Shown: positions 18,651 to 27,537, counted from the first letter of the stretch. The stretch is DNA of 64,000 bases from an uncultured Pseudomonadota bacterium (GCA_903825645.1 CAIKBL010000027.1:99036-163035), one strand, 5' to 3'. Numbers and translations are program-made. The notes: a model not told the origin generated them from the letters alone.

Positions 18651-18956
18651 GTTAGGAACTCCCAAAAAGCGTTAAAAGTTCGACGTAGCGTCTATCGTCG
18701 CCGCGTTCGGCGAGTCGAATTGTTCAAACGAGGCTGACAAAATCCTCCCGATACTACACCCGCCGACGGACGTCTTGCGCCCGTAACCCCGCCTTTCAGT
18801 GTTCGAAAAGCAGATCTCTCTTTCCTTGCCGCGCCGCCCTCTATCGATTCATCCCCGCCTAACCGCGTTATCCAGCGCACACAATTGAGCTGGATCAACA
18901 TCGTGCGGCCTAACCCGTGCAGACTCCTCCCAATATCGGGAGCTAAGGGGAGTCGA
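18651..18956. other. Divergent promoter region, crotonase / CBS protein
   Basis: About 306 bases that should contain both promoters. I see no convincing inverted repeat or additional gene. Confidence 0.4.
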
Positions 18957-19415
18957 ATGGCCATCGGAGAAATCTGCTGCCGGGATCTCGTTTTCGTGTC
19001 ACGCGAAGACACCGTGACGCTGGCGGCTCAACTCATGCGCCAGCGTCATGTTGGTAGTCTAATTGTCGTAGACGACCGCGCAGGCCGGAGCATTCCTGCC
19101 GGAATCATCACCGACCGCGACATTGTCGTGGCGGTGGTCGCGCTCGGTCTTGACCCGGATGTCATCCCCGTCGGAGACATTATGGGTCGGGAACTGTTCT
19201 GCGTGCGCAATGACGCCGGCATTGCCGAGACCGCCGAGCTGATGCGGTTGAAAGGGGTTCGGAGATTGCCCGTTATCGATAACGCAGGAGAGTTGGTGGG
19301 GGTCGTCGCCTCAGATGAGCTGATGTCCCTACTAGCAGACGAGATGTCGGCGCTTGCCACGATGGTTTCCCGTGCGCCTCGGGACGAGACTGAGACCCGT
19401 AAACGAATGAGTTGA
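18957..19415 (+). CDS. CBS-domain protein
   Basis: A stand-alone pair of CBS domains (about 152 residues). CBS1 spans RDLVFVSREDTVTLAAQLM...GIITDRDIVV and CBS2 spans MGRELFCVRNDAGIAETAEL...GVRRLPVIDN...LVGVVASDEL. Such Bateman modules bind adenine nucleotides and report energy state or act as regulators of partner proteins. ATG 18957 is used because an AAGGGGAG site precedes it; the frame is open to 18885. No partner domain or adjacent enzyme shows what it regulates. Confidence 0.88.
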   Translation: MAIGEICCRDLVFVSREDTVTLAAQLMRQRHVGSLIVVDDRAGRSIPAGIITDRDIVVAVVALGLDPDVIPVGDIMGRELFCVRNDAGIAETAELMRLKGVRRLPVIDNAGELVGVVASDELMSLLADEMSALATMVSRAPRDETETRKRMS

Positions 19416-19683
19416 ACGGCTAGAGAGCGCTGACTCGCCACCATAGGCGAGTTCACGACATGATCCAGCAGGGGCCTACCCCTTCAAAACGGCCCGCCCG
19501 TTTCAAGCAGTAATTCATTTGTGAGCGCATCGGGGACGTGGCGTCGGAAAGGGCCTCTAAAACCCATGGCTGACCGCGGCCCCGGTACGTTCGGAAATTT
19601 TTGCACTAGTCAGTCCCATCGTTGCCGAATCAGAGTTTTCACCTGAAACAGCGCCGCCGCCTCAAAAATAAATGCCAGGCTCG

Positions 19684-20418
19684 TTATTTTCTTGAATAAT
19701 GCGCGCGCAAAAAGTTCAAATATTCATAAGCGTCGGCATACATGGTATCAGCGGCAACAGAGCCCTGAGCAGTCTCGATCAAATAAGCCGTCTTAGAAAC
19801 TTCCGCTACCTTTTCGCCCAGCGTATTTGCTTCGGCCGAAGTAATTCCCAAGGGAATTTTAAAATTTCGCTTCAAATCTTCGTCGAGCTTTTCTTTGTCG
19901 ACTTCAGGCGCGTCCGACTGTTCGAAGATAACGATGTTCAGACTGATGCTCGCTTTCTGAAAAACAAGTAAATCAACGTTTCTTCGCTTATGCAGCGTCG
20001 CGACCGCTTCTTCTAGTATTTTTTCACTTGAGAAATTTTCGGCGTCTAAACATTTCTCCGCGTCGCTGTTCCACGTAATTTTTTGATCGAGATAAGACGT
20101 CATCATCGAAATTTGATTTTTTATTCGATTTTTGTTCGTCACAAAAAACTTATTCAGTTTTTTCCGTTCGCAGGAAAAGTCACTGCTTTCTTGTTTAAGT
20201 GCGACGAGCCTAGCTGCCGCATCTTTAGGTTGCTTGAACGCGGCCTCAACCATCTTTTCGTCATTGTTGACGACCAACACGGCGTCCAGAATTGCTAGCG
20301 CTGCTTGGAGCTTGCTGTCGGGATCTACAGCCAGCACGTCGCAGTCCGCGAGGGTATTGGTTGAAAACGCGCAAAAGAAAAATAACGACGCGAATATTTT
20401 GGAAAAAATAAGTTTCAT
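19684..20418 (-). CDS. Secreted protein of unknown function, AT-rich gene
   Basis: A 244-residue protein with a clear signal peptide (MKLIFSKIFASLFFFCAFST, cleavage probably after LA near residue 24). The mature part is rich in Lys, Glu and Ala helices and likely coiled, with cysteines in DCDVLAVD, DFSCERKK and KCLDAENF. I do not recognise a family. The gene and its flanks are visibly AT-richer than the rest of the window, with many AAA/TTT runs, which suggests recent acquisition. It is isolated, with 268 bases on one side and 311 on the other. Confidence 0.7.
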   Translation of the reverse strand: MKLIFSKIFASLFFFCAFSTNTLADCDVLAVDPDSKLQAALAILDAVLVVNNDEKMVEAAFKQPKDAAARLVALKQESSDFSCERKKLNKFFVTNKNRIKNQISMMTSYLDQKITWNSDAEKCLDAENFSSEKILEEAVATLHKRRNVDLLVFQKASISLNIVIFEQSDAPEVDKEKLDEDLKRNFKIPLGITSAEANTLGEKVAEVSKTAYLIETAQGSVAADTMYADAYEYLNFLRAHYSRK

Positions 20419-20729
20419 GGATGCTGATTGAAGAGGGTCGAATTAAAAAATAAAAATAAACTTAACGAGATCGCCAGTATGTCTTAGGTGCTGTGGGCTG
20501 TTATTACCCCGAGCACCGCAGTTATCGAGAGAACAAAAATTACGCGAGCTAGCCGTTTAGAGTCCGCCAGCATCAACGGTTGTTTTTTTACAGAAAAACA
20601 GCTTTGCCGACGATGACGGGACGCTCTTACATGCGCTGCTTTAACGCATCCACATTAGCCGGCTCTGCGCTAGCCGAAGCCCCTCCAGAAAGCCACTAAA
20701 TTGATAGCGCAGGCCGGTGTCATTTTTCC
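20419..20729. other. AT-rich gene-free stretch
   Basis: Holds the promoter of the secreted-protein gene. Apart from a weak GTTTTT...AAAAAC dyad near 20580 I see nothing definable. Confidence 0.4.
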
Positions 20730-21842
20730 TCAACTGTTCAAGATCACCTCGTTGTCTACGAAGCCCTCGGTATCTTTTACGAAACCTTTCCAAATTTTCA
20801 TGTATTCGATAAAAGTCGCGCTCAAGCCTTCGGTACGCAGGTGTTCAGACGAGACAGGCAAATCCGCGGGAACGAAATTATGATCGGCGCTTAAACGATT
20901 AGGGTAATCGTGATGAAGAATGGCCGCCCGACCGAGCATTATCCAGTCCACGCCGAGGTCCATCGCACGTTGAATCTCAGCAGGGGTTCTGAGTTTGCCG
21001 GCGACCCCGAGCCGAACGCCTTTCCTATCAAGCTCCGTAAAATAAGCGAGGAGCGTCTTCCCCTGCGCGTCATCCTCCGGCATTTTGAACACATCCCACA
21101 TCGACATATCGAGAAATTCAATTAAACCGTCGCGTATAAGCTGATCAGCTACCTGCACCATCTCTTGTAGCTTCATGCCAAAACGTTCGGGTGATAAGCG
21201 GACACCGATCATAAAGTTTCTTCCGCAGCGCTCGCGGATACCGTGAAGAATCTCAAAGAGTGGGAGCTGGCGATTCGCGAGTGAGCCGCCGAACCTATCA
21301 GTACGTTGGTTAATCTCCGACGAGAGAAATTGCGCGAGGATGTAGCCGTGTGCCGCATGGAGCTCGACACCATCGAAGCCGGCTCGCTCGGCGCGTTCCG
21401 CGGCGCAAATGAAGGCTTCGATCATCGCCTCGACTTCGGCTGTAGTCATGGCGCGCGCCCCCCATTTCTCATTGTCTGAGGGGCACAAGGGCTGCATTCC
21501 GATGAGAGCTTTTGGCGCACGCATGCCACCGTGATAAAGCTGCACAATAGCAATGCTTTCGTGCGCCTTGATTTTCTTAGCGAGACGGGTTAGGCCAGGT
21601 AGGTGCTCGTCAGAGAAAATGCCGAGCTGGCCTGGGAACCCTTTCCCTTCCGGCTGGACGTGGGCCGCGCAAGTCATCGTCAAACCGAAGCCGCCTTCGG
21701 CGCGCTTCGTCAGCCAGACGTACTCATCTTCAGAGCAAATGCCGTCCTCATGACTCTGCTGATTAGTCAGCGGCGCTAGCATGAGACGATTTTTCATCGC
21801 GGGTCCGCGGTTGAATGAAAGAGGTGAAAACAACGAATTCAT
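20730..21842 (-). CDS. Old-yellow-enzyme family NADH:flavin oxidoreductase
   Basis: A 370-residue FMN TIM-barrel ene-reductase. Signature segments are KNRLMLAPLTNQQS (N-terminal FMN site), VQLYHGGMRAP, and GFDGVELHAAHGYILAQFLS followed by INQRTDRFGGS. The phosphate-binding end is GVAGKLRTPAEI...DWIMLGRAA. Such enzymes reduce activated double bonds with NAD(P)H. It lies within the catabolic region and could act on an unsaturated ketone or ester, but substrate cannot be read from sequence. Confidence 0.92.
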   Translation of the reverse strand: MNSLFSPLSFNRGPAMKNRLMLAPLTNQQSHEDGICSEDEYVWLTKRAEGGFGLTMTCAAHVQPEGKGFPGQLGIFSDEHLPGLTRLAKKIKAHESIAIVQLYHGGMRAPKALIGMQPLCPSDNEKWGARAMTTAEVEAMIEAFICAAERAERAGFDGVELHAAHGYILAQFLSSEINQRTDRFGGSLANRQLPLFEILHGIRERCGRNFMIGVRLSPERFGMKLQEMVQVADQLIRDGLIEFLDMSMWDVFKMPEDDAQGKTLLAYFTELDRKGVRLGVAGKLRTPAEIQRAMDLGVDWIMLGRAAILHHDYPNRLSADHNFVPADLPVSSEHLRTEGLSATFIEYMKIWKGFVKDTEGFVDNEVILNS

Positions 21843-22395
21843 GGAGGGTCTCTCTGTCTTGGAAATATTCAGGAAGGGAGACCCCGTGGCGGCGTGGGTC
21901 TCGCTAGAGCAATTCTACTGCGCAACCGGTTCCCGGGACATCATCAGCCGCACACATAGGCAGTTTAGGCGATAAGACCGTCAATCGATGATGACCTGCC
22001 GATCGGTGGTGCGGAGTAATAACCTTTCCACGATGCGTGCTGACTTTCCTGCTGACCGATCTTGTGAGTGTGCCGGCAAGCGTCTAGCGGCATGCCGCTG
22101 CTGGAACGACGTAAGATCAACCGATCTCTGGGGCTAGGCTCGCCAAAATCGCCGCCAAGGGCAAGTCCGATCACGCGACTGGCGGCGCAATCAGTCCGGT
22201 AATGGCTCGCGATTGACCGGAACCGAACGCGGTTTCGGTGCCACCGTCTTCGAGCTTCGATGTACCACAAAGATCACCTTGGCCTGACACGACGGACAGA
22301 TGTCGTGGCTGACGAGCGGCGACGCGTGCCCTCGACAATGCGATTAACTCCGAGGCATGCTGCCCGGCTGCATCAACATTCCAAGGTACGTGTTC
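21843..22395. other. Gene-free stretch between OYE gene and DUF808 gene
   Basis: About 550 bases with several short open frames on both strands but no recognisable domain. It should contain both divergent promoters. A short dyad, CACGAC-N8-GTCGTG, lies near 22290-22310. Confidence 0.4.
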
Positions 22396-23352
22396 ATGCC
22401 ATCCGGTCTCACCGCGCTGTTCGACCATATTGCGCTTATCGCGAAGCTCGCCGCCGCGTCCGTGGACGATATTGGGCCCGTGGCCACGCGCGCCGGCGCC
22501 AAGGCAGCCGGCGTTGTGATCGACGACACTGCGGTCACGCCGCGTTACGTCACGGACTTCCCGCCCGATCGCGAACTGCCGGTCATCTTCCGTATAGCGC
22601 GCGGCTCGATGAAGAACAAGCTGCTCTACATCCTGCCGGTGGCGATGGTATTAAGTGCGTTCCTGCCGTGGGCCATCACGCCGCTGTTGATGATGGGCGG
22701 CGCGTACCTCTGCTTCGAAGGCGTGGAGAAGATAACCGAAGCGCTGGGCGGACATGAAACATACGCGACCACAGACGACGTCGCCGAATTGTCGAGCGCC
22801 GAGCACGAGGAACAGATGGTTGTCGGCGCGGTGCGCACGGATTTCATCCTCTCGGCTGAGATCATGGCGATAGCGCTGGCGGAAGTCGTCGATCAGAACG
22901 TCCTGATGCAGGTGGTGATCCTCGCGATCGTCGCGGTGGTCATCACTATCGGGGTGTATGGCACGGTGGGCTTCATCGTGAAGATGGATGACATCGGCCT
23001 GCATCTCGCGCGCAGGTCCAGCCGCGTCGTTGCTACCTGTGGCCGGCTGCTGGTGCAGGCAATGCCGAAGCTGTTGTCCGCGGTTTCCACCATCGGCATC
23101 GCGGCGATGATCTGGGTGGGCGGCGGCATTGTGCTGCACGGGCTGCACACATTTCACCTGACTCGGCTGTCGGAATGGACGGAGCACTTCTCGCATTGGG
23201 CGGCGGAATCCGCACGGGTGCTGCCTGGCGTGGCCGCATGGTTGGCGCAGGCCAGCGCGTCCGCGCTGTTAGGTCTGATGGTCGGGGCTATCGTTTTCGT
23301 CGGGCATGGCGCCGTCGTCCGGGTACGGGGCCGCAAAGCACCTCACAACTGA
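22396..23352 (+). CDS. DUF808 family inner-membrane protein
   Basis: A 318-residue polytopic membrane protein of the DUF808 (E. coli YedI) family. It begins MPSGLTALFDHIALIAKLAA and contains the family block PVIFRIARGSMKNKLLYILPVAM followed by MMGGAYLCFEGVEKI. At least five to six hydrophobic helices are visible, the last near LLGLMVGAIVFVGHGAVV. Start ATG 22396 matches the family's N-terminus; an upstream in-frame start at 22357 adds unrelated residues. Function is not known for the family. Confidence 0.9.
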   Translation: MPSGLTALFDHIALIAKLAAASVDDIGPVATRAGAKAAGVVIDDTAVTPRYVTDFPPDRELPVIFRIARGSMKNKLLYILPVAMVLSAFLPWAITPLLMMGGAYLCFEGVEKITEALGGHETYATTDDVAELSSAEHEEQMVVGAVRTDFILSAEIMAIALAEVVDQNVLMQVVILAIVAVVITIGVYGTVGFIVKMDDIGLHLARRSSRVVATCGRLLVQAMPKLLSAVSTIGIAAMIWVGGGIVLHGLHTFHLTRLSEWTEHFSHWAAESARVLPGVAAWLAQASASALLGLMVGAIVFVGHGAVVRVRGRKAPHN

Positions 23353-24151
23353 GTGCCCGTTCAGTTATTCGATACGGCGATTGATTCAGTATCGAGCAGA
23401 TCAGATGAGGGCTTTCTCTCCACGGTCGTGCCTGGCGAACCGCGCGAGCATCTGGACGGCATGTTCGAAGATATTTTGGGTGTCGTCGTCCCCATATTTC
23501 CGCCCCCGGTGCCTACCCGAAAAGCGGGAAATCTAGAACGAATGTTTTCAGCGCTTGAAGATGACGCTTATTTTCCTACAGATTCAGCGCGCCTCAACTC
23601 GGTGCACCAGGTGTTTCGATTTCGCTCGCACCGATCCAATAGCAGAGCAACGGCGCTGGGATGCGCCTGACCCGCGTCCCCTCAGGGACACCCGGCGGAG
23701 GCCCGAGGTCGTCCAGCGATTTCGTCACCACGTAAGCACGCGAGCAACCTCACCTACTATCTGACAGTGCTCAGGGACATTCCGCCCCAAAATAGTGACT
23801 CCGTCGGGCCGCAGAAAGGTCTTCGCGGGACAAGCCGCAAAATTAACCGCGGTGTTGTCGGATCGCGGCCCCGGATGGCTTTGCCTCATACCCCATGCCT
23901 CAAACGATTAATGACACGCTAATGAACAAACGCTAGAGGCTCCGCGGCTAATTCGTTGCCTGGCCCGAGAGATTACCGTAGTTTGGAGTTTGTTTAGTCG
24001 GGGGGCGGCGGTTTTGAGTCGGAGGTGTTTTTCCGAGCCAGCCCCGGGGCGACACCCCGACACAGTAGAGACACAGTGTCGCGGTGTCGCGCAGCGAACC
24101 GCCGATGGGCTTTCGGGTTAACGGTAGCAAGTGTAAAAAAGGAAGGCGCCG
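23353..24151. other. Gene-free stretch with a long hairpin near its end
   Basis: About 800 bases. Overlapping open frames at 23353-23670 and 23555-23764 encode no recognised domain and look like random or decayed sequence. The last 110 bases contain the 42-bp dyad and the direct repeat listed separately. Confidence 0.5.
24049..24090. repeat. 42-bp imperfect palindrome (stem-loop)
   Basis: GCGACACC-C-CGACAC on the left pairs with GTGTCG-C-GGTGTCGC on the right: 14 base pairs interrupted by a single C:C mismatch, with a 12-base loop. No T tract follows. It lies about 60 bases upstream of the DUF4236 start and could be an RNA stem, a binding site or a mobile-element end. Confidence 0.7.
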
Positions 24152-24162
24152 ATGGGCTTTCG
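24100..24162. repeat. 16-bp direct repeat across the DUF4236 start
   Basis: The sequence cgccgatgggctttcg occurs at 24100-24115 and again at 24147-24162. The second copy contains the DUF4236 start codon and first four codons; the first copy offers an out-of-frame or decoy copy of the same start. Confidence 0.75.
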
Positions 24163-24457
24163 ATTTCGAAAATCGTTCAAAGTGTTCCCAGGCATTCGGA
24201 TCAACGTGAGCAAGAGCGGCGTGAGCACGTCTGTGAGCGTGCCTGGTGCGACGGTGAACCTTGGGCGCGGCAGAGTGACGACTACGGCAGGGCTGCCCGG
24301 TACGGGCCTGTCCTATCGCACATCGAGGAAGCTGGGCGCCGCGGCCCCGGCAGGCGAAGCACCCGCTGCCTCGGGCGCCTGGTGGTTGCTGAAATTCATT
24401 CTGGCGCTTGGGTTGTTGATGATGGCCGTGTGCCAGCTCTGGGGTGTTTTGGCGTAG
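24152..24457 (+). CDS. DUF4236 domain protein
   Basis: A 101-residue protein whose first 55 residues are a DUF4236 module: MGFRFRKSFKVFPGIRINVS, then SVSVPGATVNLGRGRVTTT and GLPGTGLSYRT. The C-terminal third is one hydrophobic helix (WWLLKFILALGLLMMAVCQL), so the protein is probably membrane-anchored at its C-terminus. GGAAG precedes the ATG. DUF4236 is common in mobile or prophage-rich regions and has no firm function. Confidence 0.85.
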   Translation: MGFRFRKSFKVFPGIRINVSKSGVSTSVSVPGATVNLGRGRVTTTAGLPGTGLSYRTSRKLGAAAPAGEAPAASGAWWLLKFILALGLLMMAVCQLWGVLA

Positions 24458-24607
24458 GCAGGGACGTGACGCCGGCACCCTACACTGCAGCCAAGTGGAG
24501 CAGTCCGCGCGCGTGCGCGAGACCCGACACAATTCTTGTTGGTATTAGCGTGACAGCGACGCCACTGGCATGCGTATATGAAGCTCTTCATTAACGCTGG
24601 GGCAGTT

Positions 24608-25169
24608 ATGAAAGCGAAAATATTGGGACTGTTGGTGAGTTGCTTGCTGGCAACCGGCACCGCAGGGGCTATTCCGGCCACCTACTACTACGCGGGAAAT
24701 CAATTTTTCGGTTTTTTGGGTGATCCTGGCTTTTACTCCAACACCGACCTTGTGACTGGTTCGGTGACCTTCGCGCAGCCTTTGGTCTCGAACACAACTT
24801 ATCAAGCTTCATCCCCGCTTGCGTGGTCCATCTCCGATTCGCATGGCACGCTCAATAATATTAATGCACTTCTACAAAGGTCTGATTTCGTAACCGGCGC
24901 AGATGGAATAGAGGATTGGAACTTCGCGGCGGCCGGAATTGATTTCTCTCAATACTACAGTCTGCAAATTGGAACAGCGCATAATTTCTTCTCCGATAGT
25001 TTGGACTGGTCTACTGGGACTCTCTATAGATCAGCAACTTCAAAGTGGCTTCGTCATCGGTAGTGGCCGCTGGACGGGTTCGACGCTGGACGTCCCCGAA
25101 CCCACCACCACGGGCCTCCTAGGCATCGGCCTTGCCGGTCTCGGCATCAGCCGACGTAAGCGAAAGTAA
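24608..25169 (+). pseudogene. PEP-CTERM secreted protein, frameshifted
   Basis: The first frame encodes a signal peptide (MKAKILGLLVSCLLATGTAG) and a domain rich in Tyr, Ser and Asn up to about 25025, then runs to a stop at 25063. The second frame picks up with SIDQQLQSGFVIGSGRW and ends VPEPTTTGLLGIGLAGLG followed by SRRKRK, a textbook PEP-CTERM sorting tail (PEP motif, hydrophobic helix, basic end) at 25169. One base must be gained or skipped near 25020-25030, where there is a CTCTCT run. Intact PEP-CTERM proteins are cut by exosortase and attached to the surface or exopolysaccharide. The break could be a true mutation, phase variation or a sequencing error. Confidence 0.75.
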
Positions 25170-25247
25170 CGCTTCTTTCCCCCCACTCCTCACGAATGGT
25201 CGCGAGGCATTTCGCTATTAACGTCCACATAACAAGGTCAATATCGC

Positions 25248-25700
25248 ATGCAGAAAATTAAAACTATCCTCGCCCTCGGCGCGCTGTTAGGCAGCGCTGC
25301 GGCTTATGCCACACAGTGCAATAACGGAACGATAGAGGGCACTTACGCCGTGACTCACACGGGTTGGGTCACGTCGGGTGGCAGCTCAAATTTTACTCGT
25401 GTTCCTTTCAATGAAGTGGCGGTACAAAATTTCAGCAATGGTAATGTGACGACGCCGTATTCACTCTTCGTGCAGGATGGGGGCCTTGGTAGCGCTGACC
25501 TGTCGGGCGGCACTTATTCGGTCACCGCCATTTCTGCTGCGACCGGCACCTGCAAAGTTGTCATAAACATGCAATCGAGCCCCCCACCCGCATACACATT
25601 AAGCGGGGTAACCTCGAATAACGGCGACCATATTTCCACAGTCAGCAGTAGTGGGGGCGGGTACACGATATCCAACGAGTTCGTTCGCGTCTCCCATTAA
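25248..25700 (+). CDS. Small secreted protein of unknown function
   Basis: A 150-residue protein with a signal peptide (MQKIKTILALGALLGSAAAYA) and a mature part rich in Thr, Ser, Gly and Asn, with beta-strand-like alternation and two cysteines (TQCNNGTIEGTYAV, GTCKVVIN). It follows the PEP-CTERM gene by 78 bases on the same strand. No family recognised. It may be an extracellular or outer-surface protein. Confidence 0.75.
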   Translation: MQKIKTILALGALLGSAAAYATQCNNGTIEGTYAVTHTGWVTSGGSSNFTRVPFNEVAVQNFSNGNVTTPYSLFVQDGGLGSADLSGGTYSVTAISAATGTCKVVINMQSSPPPAYTLSGVTSNNGDHISTVSSSGGGYTISNEFVRVSH

Positions 25701-25753
25701 GCAATAAGGCTCTTACGGAACTCCGGCGTAAGCAGCAGTAACACTACGCAACC

Positions 25754-25789
25754 TGACGTGCACACTCCGCTTCGGCGGGGTGTGCGTCA
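25754..25789. terminator. Strong stem-loop with TTCG tetraloop
   Basis: Left arm TGACG-tg-CACACtCCGC and right arm GCGGgGTGTGCGTCA pair over 15 positions, including one G-T pair and a two-base bulge, closing on a C(TTCG)G tetraloop. It lies 54 bases after the secreted-protein stop. No T tract follows, so it may be a Rho-assisted terminator, a 3'-end stabiliser or an attenuation stem. Confidence 0.45.
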
Positions 25790-26017
25790 AACCCAAGGCG
25801 ATCGCGTCGGTCGGAGCGTGCCACGCCTTGCGTTGATCGAGGCGCCCTTGTCGGTCACGGCCACCAAGTCAATTAAGCCGCCGAGATACCCCTTAGTAAC
25901 GTGAGATAAGTGACGGATTGTTATATGTTTAACTTGCCACTTAATCTGGGCGGCTTGAGAGACGGCTAAACAAATGGACAGAGGTTTAGAGACTGGAAAC
26001 CGACAGGGAGAGTGATG

Positions 26018-26257
26018 TGAAAAGACTGGTTGTACAAGGCCCAACTGGTGCACAAGCTGGGTCCCTGGCAATCCATCGAGGCACTGGAACTGGAGACCCT
26101 GAATTGGGTGACCTGGTTCAACCAAACCCGACTGTTGGAGCCGATCGGGAACATCCCATCAGCCGAGTTTGAGGCAATATACGAACAGGGCCGGAAGGAT
26201 TACCGGAAAGCCGCCTGACCCAAAACCCACAGCCTCCGCGATTCCCGGGGCGGTTCA
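26018..26257 (+). mobile_element. 3' remnant of an IS3-family element (IS51-like)
   Basis: The frame KDWLYKAQLVHKLGPW, then LNWVTWFNQTRLLEPIGNI, is the C-terminal end of an IS3-family OrfB transposase (integrase core), stopping at 26218. The stop is followed by a GC-rich stretch ending ...CCCGGGGCGGTTCA at 26257; read on the other strand this begins TGAACCGCCCCGGG, the classic terminal inverted repeat of IS51-group elements. No upstream transposase half, OrfA or left end is recognisable, so only the right end survives. Confidence 0.75.
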
Positions 26258-26541
26258 TTCTTGACGAAATGGTGAGGATTTTGCCTCGACTCAAGCGCAT
26301 CCAGCTGACGCCGGTCGAAATCCGCGATCTGGCAGACGGGCTGATGTTTCTGGCTGAGTTAGTGGAACCGGAAAACACGACGCAGACAGACCTGCGAGAT
26401 CCTGCCGACCAGCCAGTGCTGGCCACGCTGACATCTGCCAAGGCCGACTACCTGATCACCGGCGACAAAGATTTGTTGGCTCTGGCCGATCGCCTCTCGA
26501 TCCTGACACCAGCGAAGTTCTGGTCACGCCACGGAAACTGA
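26258..26541 (+). pseudogene. PIN-domain toxin, N-terminally truncated by IS insertion
   Basis: The open frame directly after the IS right end reads LDEMVRILPRLKRIQLTP, then DLRDPADQPVLATLTSAKADYLITGDKDLLAL and ILTPAKFWSRHG. This is the C-terminal part of a COG1569-type PIN ribonuclease toxin, including two of the acidic active-site positions (RDPADQP, GDKDLL). The first 50 or so residues with the leading DxN motif are missing, and the break falls at the end of the IS3-like terminal repeat. The product should be inactive. No antitoxin gene is visible beside it. Confidence 0.75.
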
Positions 26542-26763
26542 TCGCCTCATCGCCCTATTCCGATGATCGCTGGCACCAAGCAGCGGCCAAAGATTGCGGC
26601 CCCGACGCCCGCAGTATCTTAGCTATGCCTCTCGTCCGTCTGATGGTGTCGGCGCAGAACAGTAGAAACGTCCGTTTTCCGGTCGTTGGGCGTCTGTGTA
26701 TCCTCGCTTAGCGATGGTCGATTCAGGCGGCGCCAACGTTGCGAATACATTCCGCTACGCGCA

Positions 26764-27360
26764 TCAGACTGTATAGCCGCTGCTGAGCCGGCGAGTGCGG
26801 CTTGATGACCGGGAACTCCACGAAGCGCATCCAGTAATTAGAAGTGAATCGTCACGAAGCGTTTGGACAAACTGAATCAGTAATTGATAACGGACATCCG
26901 TGACATTGCTTCCCTTGAAGAACGGTATGACGCGTTTGCGTACGGAGTAAGCAAGGAACCTGCTGAACTCTTTACTCCGATCGCCCGCTGCTGTCTGTGT
27001 GATCTCATATTGAATGAGTTCTTCAGCGCAACGTTCAAAAGTAGGACTGACGGTGAGTGGTAGATTTTGTCGCTGACGCAATATGATCTCATCAAAAAAC
27101 GATTTAGCGAACGCAATCGCATCCGTCTTATTCGTCGTTTTCGTACGGCGAACGAGTCGCAAAGTTCCTGCAGGATATCTCACTTGCCAGTAGGGACTCG
27201 TCAGCGTTTTGTGGATTTTCAGTTTTGACGGGTAGTGCTTGATGGATTCAAGCGTCGCCGGAATCGGATTGGAAGTTGTTTGAACCCGCTTCCGTTTTTC
27301 AGCATTGCCGTTGCTATTTTTAACGACCAAAGCAGCGACTGAGTTGCTCAATGCTGACAT
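26764..27360 (-). pseudogene. Truncated tyrosine-recombinase-like integrase, N-terminal part
   Basis: About 198 codons resembling the N-terminal arm and SAM-like DNA-binding domain of a phage or island integrase: HKTLTSPYWQVRYPAGTLRL, TDAIAFAKSFFDEIILRQRQ, and CAEELIQYEITQTAAGDRSKEF. No catalytic domain (R...HxxR...Y) follows; from about 26840 the frame becomes low-complexity RSSSRTRRLSSGYTV and stops. It is transcribed away from the tRNA-Met gene 100 bases upstream, the usual layout for an element integrated at a tRNA 3' end. Assignment as integrase is moderate. Confidence 0.55.
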
Positions 27361-27460
27361 AATCCATGCGGTTGGAGTGTCATGGATGCTACTTCGATCG
27401 GTATCGTAGTAGCAAAAGTTCCATTAGGAATCATTAACGCGTTGAATAACAACGAATAAT

Positions 27461-27537
27461 TGGTGGCTACGGGTGGACTCGAACCACCGACCTCAGCATT
27501 ATGAGTGCCGCGCTCTAACCAGCTGAGCTACGTAGCC
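27461..27537 (-). tRNA. tRNA-Met (CAT), elongator
   Basis: A complete 77-nt tRNA including an encoded CCA end. Acceptor GGCTACG pairs with CGTAGCC, the anticodon loop is CTCATAA (anticodon CAT), and the T arm is GGTGG-TTCGAGT-CCACC. The start GGCTACGTAGCTCAG matches elongator tRNA-Met rather than initiator tRNA or the lysidine-modified tRNA-Ile(CAT). Confidence 0.97.

Noticed and set aside
23353-23670. Open frame after the DUF808 gene
   Set aside because: No signal peptide or domain, and it overlaps the stop region without a ribosome site.
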